From: CAZHJK01 sp964533275
Lineage (GTDB): Bacteria > Bacillota > Clostridia > Eubacteriales > Garciellaceae
Direction: 5' to 3'
NCBI GenBank assembly: GCA_964533275.1
Contig: CAZHJK010000014.1
Coordinates: 1-64,000, forward strand
DNA length: 64,000 nucleotides
The notes below the pieces were generated by a model, which was given only the letters and a program-made list of their open reading frames with translations, did not search any database and was not told the DNA's origin. Positions 8,550 to 15,869 of this stretch are shown here, piece after piece (position 1 is the stretch's first letter; the number at the start of each line of letters is the position of its first letter). The translations under genes and the position numbers were made by a program.

Positions 8550-9764
8550 TTGAAAAAAAAATTGTTATGGCTGGCTGTTATTCTTCTTCTAATAGTTACT
8601 AATGCAGCTACTTTTTTACTGTCTAATACACTGTCCTTAGCCTTTGGAAATAAAGTTTTATTAACAACTGACAGCCCAAATACCGCAGTTAATGTAAAAA
8701 AATTGATAATGCTTAAGGATTTTTTACAAGAGAATTATTATCAGCCTATAGAAGAAGAAACATTAATGGAAGGGTCGATAAAGGGGATGTTTAATTCAAT
8801 TGGAGATCCTTATACTATATATATGAGCCCTAGTGAATATGATAGCTTCATGACAGAGACAGAGGGGTCATTTGGTGGAATCGGCATTCATGTATCAGTA
8901 GATGAAAATGGACTTATTACTATTATTGCACCCATTGAGGATACACCTGGTGAAAGGGTCGGATTAAAAAGTGGAGATAAGGTTATAAAGGTAGATGGAG
9001 AAGATGTGGTAAATAAAGATTTAGATGAAGTAGTGTCAAAAATGAAGGGGGAGCCGGGTACAAGGGTTAACCTTACAATTATCAGAGAGGGAAGAGAAGA
9101 TTATATAGAAAAAGAAATCACAAGAGAAATTATAAAAATAAAAACTGTAAGAAGCGATATCATAGATGAAGAGATCGGATATATTAGAATAAGTATGTTT
9201 GATAGAAATACATCTAAGGACTTTGAAGATCATTTAAAAACCATAGAGGATAATAGTATAAAGGGTTTAATTATTGACCTAAGAAGCAATCCTGGAGGTT
9301 TACTAAATGAGGTTGTAAAAATATCTGATAGAATTCTAGGGGAACAGATTATTGTTTATACAGAGGACAGAGACGGTAACAGAAAAAACAACTATTCTGA
9401 TGAAAAGAATAAATTAGATATTCCTCTAGTCCTATTAGTGGATGGTGGCAGTGCAAGTGCGTCTGAAATATTAGCTGGAGCAGTAAAAGATAGTAATTCT
9501 GGAACTTTAATAGGAACTACAACCTTTGGAAAGGGAATTGTACAGAATGTTGAAGATTTATCAGATGGATCCGGAATAAAGTACACATCATCGGAATATT
9601 TTACCCCAAACGGAATTAATATTCATGGAATAGGTATCGAACCTGATATTATAGTTGAAATTCCTGAAGAATTGTTGGAACAAACAACAAAAATTGAATT
9701 AAAGGATGACCCACAATTCACAGAAGCATTAGAGGTACTAAAATCTAAAATAACAATTGAATAA
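8550..9764 (+). CDS. S41 C-terminal processing peptidase (CtpA/CtpB type)
   Basis: 404-residue membrane-anchored serine protease. An N-terminal transmembrane segment (about 4-27) is followed by a PDZ domain (about 110-190), then the S41 catalytic core with GSASASE at about 300-306 (nucleophile Ser) and the Lys-containing FGKG about 25 residues later. The start is TTG at 8550, supported by GAGGTGG eight bases upstream. It is followed after 11 bases by a PDZ membrane protein. In Bacillus a CtpB-type gene lies near ftsEX and minJ, so this is a conserved neighbourhood (from memory). Likely substrates are wall or envelope proteins. Confidence 0.93.
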   Translation: MKKKLLWLAVILLLIVTNAATFLLSNTLSLAFGNKVLLTTDSPNTAVNVKKLIMLKDFLQENYYQPIEEETLMEGSIKGMFNSIGDPYTIYMSPSEYDSFMTETEGSFGGIGIHVSVDENGLITIIAPIEDTPGERVGLKSGDKVIKVDGEDVVNKDLDEVVSKMKGEPGTRVNLTIIREGREDYIEKEITREIIKIKTVRSDIIDEEIGYIRISMFDRNTSKDFEDHLKTIEDNSIKGLIIDLRSNPGGLLNEVVKISDRILGEQIIVYTEDRDGNRKNNYSDEKNKLDIPLVLLVDGGSASASEILAGAVKDSNSGTLIGTTTFGKGIVQNVEDLSDGSGIKYTSSEYFTPNGINIHGIGIEPDIIVEIPEELLEQTTKIELKDDPQFTEALEVLKSKITIE

Positions 9765-9775
9765 GGGGGGAAATA

Positions 9776-11014
9776 ATGGACTCCATAATTCAAGCCCTTT
9801 GGATGGGGATATTATCTTTAATCCAAATTATTTTTCATCCTGTTTTTTGGGTGGTCATATATATCGTTTCCACGCAATATAAAAAGCAAATAGAAGCAGA
9901 AAAAAAAATGTTGGGAATTGAACGGGAAAATATTATTGGAAAAACTTTAAATGCTACTCTCTATGGTTTATTAGGAGGAATTATAGGGAGTATTATAATG
10001 ATAATAATAGGTGTTTCTATTAGACAAGAAGGTTTAATTTATATATGGCCAATTGCTATATTATTATTTATGATTAAATCACGCTATCTTTGTTTCTCCT
10101 ATGCAGGAGGTTTATTATCATTATTTTCTCTTTTATTTGGATTCCCATTAATAGATGTACCAGGTCTTATGGCATTGGTAGCAGTATTACACTTTGTAGA
10201 GAGCTTTTTAATATTTACCAATGGAAAACATAATAGTTTACCAATTATTGTGGATAAGGGTAATGGAAAACATATAGGCGGTTATAGCCTACAAAGATTT
10301 TGGCCTATCCCAATAATTATTATGACTATTATATTCCAAAATCAAGTTGATACAACATCCTTAATCCAAATGCCAAATTGGTGGCCTATAATTAAACCTA
10401 CTGGAATTTCAAATATAGATGGGGTTACATTCTTTATGGTAAGTATTGTAGCAGCTCTTGGATATGGTGATGTAGCCTTTACACAAATGCCAAAGACTAA
10501 AGTTAGAATATCAGCTCTAAAATTAGGACTCTACAGTATAATCCTTCTTGCTTTATCTATTATTTCATCAAGAATTCAAATATTTCAATGGATAGCAGCG
10601 TTATTTGCTCCCATCGCTCACGAACTTATAATTATCCATGGGAGAAAAGAGGAGAGAGAAGGAATACCCATATTTACTCTACCCCAAAAAGGAATTAGGG
10701 TTTTGGAAGTGTTAGAGGGATCAGCTTCTGAAAAAATGAACATTAATAGAGGTGATATAATAAATTCTATTAATAATATCCCTATTAATAGTGAAGAGGA
10801 TATTTCTGAAGTTCTTAATCAATATCCTACCTTTGTATGGATAGACGGAGAAAATTATAAGGGAGAAAAATACACCAAGGAACTAAAAGTTTATCCCTAT
10901 GGTTTGAGAACTCTAGGTATTATGATACTACCCCAGTATTCAAGTATTTCCTATGTAATGCAGGAGAAGGATGGTATACTTACAAGGCTATGGAAGAAAA
11001 AGTTTAAAAAATAA
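9776..11014 (+). CDS. PDZ-domain polytopic membrane protein, MinJ-like
   Basis: 412-residue protein with about eight predicted transmembrane segments in the first 290 residues and a C-terminal PDZ domain (about 305-350, with SASEKMNINRGDIINSI). This layout, and its position 11 bases behind a CtpB-type protease next to ftsEX, match Bacillus MinJ, which bridges DivIVA and MinD. Sequence identity could not be measured, so MinJ-like is an inference. The start is ATG behind AAGGGGGG. A GGGGACGG-type palindrome acting as terminator begins six bases after its stop. Confidence 0.8.
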   Translation: MDSIIQALWMGILSLIQIIFHPVFWVVIYIVSTQYKKQIEAEKKMLGIERENIIGKTLNATLYGLLGGIIGSIIMIIIGVSIRQEGLIYIWPIAILLFMIKSRYLCFSYAGGLLSLFSLLFGFPLIDVPGLMALVAVLHFVESFLIFTNGKHNSLPIIVDKGNGKHIGGYSLQRFWPIPIIIMTIIFQNQVDTTSLIQMPNWWPIIKPTGISNIDGVTFFMVSIVAALGYGDVAFTQMPKTKVRISALKLGLYSIILLALSIISSRIQIFQWIAALFAPIAHELIIIHGRKEEREGIPIFTLPQKGIRVLEVLEGSASEKMNINRGDIINSINNIPINSEEDISEVLNQYPTFVWIDGENYKGEKYTKELKVYPYGLRTLGIMILPQYSSISYVMQEKDGILTRLWKKKFKK

Positions 11015-11019
11015 GTAAA

Positions 11020-11057
11020 GGAAGCAAAGGGGACGGTTCTTTTTGCTTCCTTTTTTT
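11020..11057 (+). terminator. REP-type palindrome acting as terminator
   Basis: GGAAGCAAA (11020-11028) pairs with TTTGCTTCC (11042-11050) and is followed by seven T. The loop carries the core GGGGACGGTTCT. The same unit recurs at 12402-12475 and 40630-40692. Confidence 0.85.
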
Positions 11058-11714
11058 CGTTAAAGATGGGGCGGGCTTATATTATTAGCGTTATTGTAGG
11101 TTGTGTCATAGCAGATGAAAAAGGCGTCTTTGTCGTATAGGATGAATTATGCGTCGTTGGATGTATATTAATAAATAAATTTACACGTTCCTCCGGTGGC
11201 ATTGATGGATAATACCAGCAATTCATTCCAATGTAAATTCTAAATCTTGGGGAACTCGCTTCGCTCAAACAACCCAAGCTTCTTAACGAATTTACATTTC
11301 CACTCATTGGGTATTATGACCATCAGCTGCCAAGTCGTCACTTTGTAAGTTTATTTATAGATTATTAAGGGTCGGATTCCATGTTGTGCTCTAGGGCATT
11401 GTCATTGATGAAGAACCTAAGCGATAGACGAAAAACCATAAGTTACGGTTTTGGTCTTCTGCTTATCCGAGCATAGCGAGGAATCTTGGGTAAAGATCCT
11501 TCATTATATTCAGTATGACTGCCTAACGGGATAAAATATTTCATAAAGCGACGACTTAATGGAGCCCTTTTTATCCTTATCAGGTTTACCTATATAAAAT
11601 AGGGCGACATTTGCGGAGAAGTATATGAAGATATTTTATCTCTCTAAAGTAAATTCAATGACGCCTTTTTCATCTAGAACGCAGTAAATAGACCAGCAAA
11701 GCTGGCCTTTATAG
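11058..11714. other. Repeat-rich spacer without genes
   Basis: No credible coding frame. The stretch contains a long hairpin (AATGTAAATTC at 11230-11240 with GAATTTACATT at 11288-11298, loop with CTCGCTTCGCTC), a 111-bp MITE-like element at 11530-11640, and a GCTGG-type hairpin near 11692-11710 that may terminate the rhomboid-like gene on the minus strand. The remainder is unexplained and looks like accumulated repeat debris. Confidence 0.6.
11530..11640 (-). repeat. 111-bp MITE-like repeat, copy A
   Basis: Ends are near-perfect inverted repeats: GATAAAATATTTC at 11530 and GAAGATATTTTATC ending at 11640. Read on the minus strand it aligns over its whole length with 18751-18861. Shared blocks include AAATGTCGCC, GGTAAACC, GGCTCCATTAAGTCGTC and TATGAAATATTTTA. 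Confidence 0.75.
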
Positions 11715-12374
11715 TTAATATCTTCTGTATTTTTTCATTTCTCTTTTAAAATTTCTTCTATTGGATCCATACTTTCTTTGAAATTTTATATAATCTATAA
11801 AATCTTTTCCAAAGAAAATAAAGAAGTTAATCAAAGATGCTATTATGGCTACTCTTTCACCCATTGTTCCAGTAATTAAATTTAAAATAAAAAATGCCCA
11901 ATTTAAATATGCAAGCCACTTTATTTTAACAGGTATTATAAAAAACAATAAAATCTCAATATTGGGAAATAAATAGGCAAAGCCTAAAAATAGTGATAAA
12001 TTCAAGTAGACACTTGTCCCATATCCAGTTATTAATGCTGCAATTATTGTTCCTAACATTCCAAAAAGGTAATAAAGGTTAAATTTAAAGGTTCCCCATT
12101 CATTTTCTAGAGTATTTCCAATCATATAGTAAAAGTAAAAAACAAAGATAATAAATATCATGGAAGCACTTGGGGGTATAAATATAAAGGTTATTATTCT
12201 CCAAACCTGACCTTCCATAATTAATTCTGGAATAAATGCTAAATAGTAAGTTAAGGGAATACGAAGTATATTTTGTATAATATAAACTCCAGCGGATATT
12301 CCCACTATATAGGTCATAAGGTTTGATATTGCATATCTTCCAAATTTTCTTTCTAAATTGTTTAGCCAATTCAT
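11715..12374 (-). CDS. Rhomboid-like membrane protein, probably not a protease
   Basis: 219 residues with about six hydrophobic segments and a basic C-terminal tail, in the rhomboid fold pattern (including LFLGFAYLFPN and WLAYLNWAFF). The catalytic GxSG motif of active rhomboids is not visible, so it is probably a pseudoprotease of the rhomboid/DUF1751-like kind. The start is ATG with AAAGGA upstream. It stands alone between repeat blocks, reading away from the two tandem REP units. Confidence 0.65.
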   Translation of the reverse strand: MNWLNNLERKFGRYAISNLMTYIVGISAGVYIIQNILRIPLTYYLAFIPELIMEGQVWRIITFIFIPPSASMIFIIFVFYFYYMIGNTLENEWGTFKFNLYYLFGMLGTIIAALITGYGTSVYLNLSLFLGFAYLFPNIEILLFFIIPVKIKWLAYLNWAFFILNLITGTMGERVAIIASLINFFIFFGKDFIDYIKFQRKYGSNRRNFKREMKKYRRY

Positions 12375-12401
12375 ACAAAAATCCTTTCATTTAAATATTC
12401 T

Positions 12402-12475
12402 AAAGGAGAAGCAAAAAGAACCGTCCCCAATGCTTCCCAAAGGAGAAGCAAAAAGAACCGTCCCCAATGCTTCCC
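12402..12475 (-). repeat. Two tandem copies of a 37-bp REP unit
   Basis: Two identical 37-base units (12402-12438 and 12439-12475) run head to tail. Each contains AGAACCGTCCCC, the reverse complement of the GGGGACGGTTCT core at 11029-11040, bounded by GAAGC and GCTTC arms. They lie just upstream of the rhomboid-like gene. Confidence 0.9.
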
Positions 12476-12588
12476 AGTGCTCCGCCCCTCATATACCTTG
12501 TTTTTCCTATGTTGTCTAGGTATAATAATTTAAGCTTATTAAATTATAGCATATAGTATTTAATTTTAAAATAAAGAGGTTTATCTTT

Positions 12589-13665
12589 CTATTTTCCCAT
12601 AAGCATTGAAAGTTCAGACTTAAAGGGTGGATATATAATTTTATCTTCAGTTATTATAGCTGTAATAAGACTGCTATCAGTTATATCGAAGGCTGGATTA
12701 TAGGTTTTTATATTTTCTGGAGCCATTCTTTTTTCAAACCAAGCTTCGGTAATTTCCCTATCAGGACGAATTTCGATCTTTATATCCTTGGCGCTTTTAC
12801 ATTTCATATCAATTGTTGATTTTGGTGCACAAACATAAAAAGGAATATTAAAATATTTAGCAAGAATGGCTATATTCATGGTACCTATTTTATTAGCAAC
12901 ATCGCCATTAGATGCTACACGATCACAACCAACCAATATTGCATCTATTTTTCCCTGACTCATAATAGTGGCGGCCATATTATCACATATAAGTGTAATA
13001 TCAATGCCAGCTTTTTCAAGCTCCCATGCAGTTAAGCGTGCACCCTGAAGAAGAGGACGGGTTTCATCTGCATATACCTTAAAATTATAACCTCGTTCAT
13101 GCCCTAGATAAATTGGCGCCAAAGCAGTTCCATATTTTGCCGTTGCAATAGTACCAGCATTGCAATGGGTTAATATACCATACTCAGGTTTTAATAAAGT
13201 GAGTGCGTTTTCTCCTATTTGCTTACATACATTTTCATCTTCTAAATGTATAGAGCAAGCTTCATCCTTTAGAACTTTTAGTGTATCATTAACATCAATA
13301 CCCTTTAATATAGCTTTCTTAAATTGTTCTTCCATTCGGTTTAATGCCCAAAAAAGATTAACAGCCGTAGGACGTGAAGTTTCTAAGTATTTTTTAGTTT
13401 TAATTAATATTTCTTCTAGTTCAATAATTGTGGTGACATTACTATTTTTTAATATAATATATAAGCCATAGGCAGCAGCTATGCCTATAGCAGGTGCTCC
13501 TCTTACCTGCAGCTTGAATATAGCCTCCCAAACTTCCTTTGAAGTATAAAGTTTTATATAATGTTCTTTATTAGGTAAAAGGGTTTGATCTAATATTACC
13601 AAACAAGAATTTTGTTCATCTAAATATACAGCTTCTATGTATTTTTTAAATTCTATTTTAAACAC
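12589..13665 (-). CDS. mtnA: S-methyl-5-thioribose-1-phosphate isomerase
   Basis: 358-residue enzyme of the methionine salvage pathway (aldose to ketose isomerisation), in the eIF2B-like fold. Conserved blocks include RGAPAIGIAAAYG, the catalytic Cys in ILTHCNAGT and Asp in VGCDRVASNGDVANKIGT. No other salvage gene is nearby. The only start near the expected N-terminus is GTG at 13665, with GAGAGG placed unusually close, so the exact start is less certain. It is divergent from the uvrB promoter. Confidence 0.93.
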   Translation of the reverse strand: MFKIEFKKYIEAVYLDEQNSCLVILDQTLLPNKEHYIKLYTSKEVWEAIFKLQVRGAPAIGIAAAYGLYIILKNSNVTTIIELEEILIKTKKYLETSRPTAVNLFWALNRMEEQFKKAILKGIDVNDTLKVLKDEACSIHLEDENVCKQIGENALTLLKPEYGILTHCNAGTIATAKYGTALAPIYLGHERGYNFKVYADETRPLLQGARLTAWELEKAGIDITLICDNMAATIMSQGKIDAILVGCDRVASNGDVANKIGTMNIAILAKYFNIPFYVCAPKSTIDMKCKSAKDIKIEIRPDREITEAWFEKRMAPENIKTYNPAFDITDSSLITAIITEDKIIYPPFKSELSMLMGK

Positions 13666-13739
13666 CCTCTCTATTAGATTTTAAATTTACATATAATATT
13701 ATAGCATATACTAAAAATGTAAATATGATGAATAACATT

Positions 13740-13768
13740 TTGACATAGATAAAAAGAAAGGATATAAT
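13740..13768 (+). promoter_or_regulatory. Sigma-A promoter of uvrBA
   Basis: TTGACA, 17 bases, TATAAT: a consensus vegetative promoter about 100 bases before uvrB. Confidence 0.85.
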
Positions 13769-13776
13769 CATAAGAG

Positions 13777-13790
13777 CGAACATATGTTTT
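13777..13790 (+). promoter_or_regulatory. LexA (DinR) SOS box
   Basis: CGAACATATGTTTT matches the Bacillus/Clostridium SOS consensus CGAACRNRYGTTYC at 13 of 14 positions. It lies just behind the -10, over the expected transcription start, where bound LexA would block initiation. Confidence 0.85.
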
Positions 13791-13869
13791 GGAGCATTAT
13801 AACATTATGTAAACCTTATGCGTTGTGTTATAATAATCAGATGTAATAATTAGGTGGTGGTGAAGGAAA

Positions 13870-15849
13870 ATGAATAGATTTGAAGTGGTTTCAGACTTTG
13901 AGCCTAAGGGGGATCAACCTAGGGCAATTAAGTCTTTAAGTGAAGGTATTATAAATAATAAAAAATTCCAAACCTTATTGGGAGTTACTGGTTCAGGGAA
14001 AACTTATACCATGGCAAAGGTTATTGAAGCAGTGCAAAAACCTACCCTGGTTATGGCTCATAATAAAACCTTAGCAGCTCAATTGGCTAGTGAATTCAAA
14101 TCTTTTTTCCCCAATAATGCTGTTGAGTATTTTGTAAGCTACTATGATTATTATCAACCAGAGGCCTATGTACCAAGCTCGGATACTTATATAGAAAAGG
14201 ATGCTTCAATTAATGATGAAATAGATAAATTAAGACACTCTGCTACGGCAGCTCTTTATGAAAGAAAGGATGTTATTATAGTAGCTAGTGTGTCCTGTAT
14301 ATATGGATTGGGAGACCCTATAGATTATGAAAACTTAGTGGTTTCTCTAAGGCCTGGTATGGAAAAGGATAGAGATGATGTAATTAGAAAGCTTGTGGAT
14401 ATACAATATCTTAGGAATGATATAAACTTTACCCGGGGTACCTTTAGGGTTCGTGGTGATGTTCTTGAGATTTTTCCGGCTTCCTCCTCGGAACGAGCTG
14501 TTCGTATTGAGTTTTTCGGGGATGAGGTGGATAGAATTACAGAAATAGATGTATTAACTGGAGAAATAATTGGGTTGCGTAATCATATCTCTATATTCCC
14601 GGCTTCCCACTATGCTACCTCTAAGGATAAATTAGAAGTAGCAATCCAAAGTATAGAAAGGGAATTAGAGGAAAGACACCAAGAGTTAATTTCAGAGGGA
14701 AAATTATTAGAAGCTCAAAGAATAATGCAGAGAACTAATTTTGATATAGAAATGCTTAAGGAAATGGGCTATTGCAATGGTGTTGAAAATTATTCTAGAC
14801 ATATAAGCGGTAGACCTAAGGGGAGTGCACCCTTTACCCTGATCGATTATTTCCCGGAGGATTTTTTAATTATAGCAGATGAATCCCATGTGAGTATACC
14901 TCAGGTTCGTGGTATGTATGCGGGAGATTACTCCAGAAAAAAATCCCTAGTAGATTATGGATTCCGTTTACCTTCAGCATTTGATAATAGACCCTTGACC
15001 TTTGAGGAATTTGAGCAAAAAATTAATCAAATAATTTTCACTTCAGCAACTCCTGGTCCCTATGAGAATGAACATAGTCAGCAAGTAATAGAGCAGATAA
15101 TACGCCCTACTGGTCTTATTGATCCTGAAATTAAAGTAAAGCCTATTAAGGGGCAAATAGATGATTTAATAGGAGAAATTAATGGTAAGATCAAAAAGGA
15201 TCAAAGAGTGTTAGTTACTACACTAACAAAAAAAATGGCAGAGGACTTAACTAATTATATAAGAGAGGTTGATATTCGGGTAAGATATCTTCACTCAGAT
15301 ATTGAAACCCTTGAGAGAATGGAAATAATAAGGGACTTAAGATTAGGCAAATTTGATGTATTAGTGGGTATTAATCTATTAAGAGAAGGTTTAGATCTGC
15401 CAGAAGTAGGGTTAGTCGCAATACTAGATGCAGATAAGGAAGGATTTTTAAGGTCTGAGAGATCCTTAATTCAAACTATAGGTAGAGCAGCTCGAAATGT
15501 AGAGGGTAAAGTAATCATGTATGCAGATAAAATTACCCATTCAATGGAAGTAGCTATCAATGAAACCAATAGAAGACGATTAATTCAAGAGGAATTTAAT
15601 AGTCTTCATGGCATAGTACCCCAGAGTATAAAGAAAAAAGTAAGTGATGTAATTGAAGCTACTAAAGTGGCAGAGGAAGCAGAAAAATATGGTATGGATA
15701 AACCAGTAGATATAATGGAAAAAGAAGATATAGCTGAACTAATTTCTAAACTTGAGCTGGAAATGAAGGATGCAGCTTTAGATTTACAATTTGAAAGAGC
15801 TGCTGAACTTAGAGATAAAATTAAACAACTTAAGGAATTTAATCTTTAG
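13870..15849 (+). CDS. uvrB: Excinuclease ABC subunit B
   Basis: 659-residue DNA helicase-like subunit that verifies damage and holds the pre-incision complex. Walker A GVTGSGKT is at 38-45, the beta-hairpin motif YYDYYQPEAY at 91-100, helicase motifs including DESH and QTIGRAARN, and a C-terminal UVR domain (AALDLQFERAAELRDKI) that contacts UvrC. The start is ATG behind AGGTGGTGAAGG. It is first in an SOS-regulated uvrB-uvrA pair, with 20 bases between the genes. Confidence 0.98.
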   Translation: MNRFEVVSDFEPKGDQPRAIKSLSEGIINNKKFQTLLGVTGSGKTYTMAKVIEAVQKPTLVMAHNKTLAAQLASEFKSFFPNNAVEYFVSYYDYYQPEAYVPSSDTYIEKDASINDEIDKLRHSATAALYERKDVIIVASVSCIYGLGDPIDYENLVVSLRPGMEKDRDDVIRKLVDIQYLRNDINFTRGTFRVRGDVLEIFPASSSERAVRIEFFGDEVDRITEIDVLTGEIIGLRNHISIFPASHYATSKDKLEVAIQSIERELEERHQELISEGKLLEAQRIMQRTNFDIEMLKEMGYCNGVENYSRHISGRPKGSAPFTLIDYFPEDFLIIADESHVSIPQVRGMYAGDYSRKKSLVDYGFRLPSAFDNRPLTFEEFEQKINQIIFTSATPGPYENEHSQQVIEQIIRPTGLIDPEIKVKPIKGQIDDLIGEINGKIKKDQRVLVTTLTKKMAEDLTNYIREVDIRVRYLHSDIETLERMEIIRDLRLGKFDVLVGINLLREGLDLPEVGLVAILDADKEGFLRSERSLIQTIGRAARNVEGKVIMYADKITHSMEVAINETNRRRLIQEEFNSLHGIVPQSIKKKVSDVIEATKVAEEAEKYGMDKPVDIMEKEDIAELISKLELEMKDAALDLQFERAAELRDKIKQLKEFNL

Positions 15850-15869
15850 TATTAATGTAGGAGGAAAAA

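Noticed and set aside
11077..11307. A 76-codon open frame on the minus strand in the repeat-rich spacer
   Set aside because: It runs through a long inverted repeat, has no ribosome site and shows no protein-like pattern.
12402..12475. CRISPR repeats
   Set aside because: Two abutting identical units without spacers and no cas genes.
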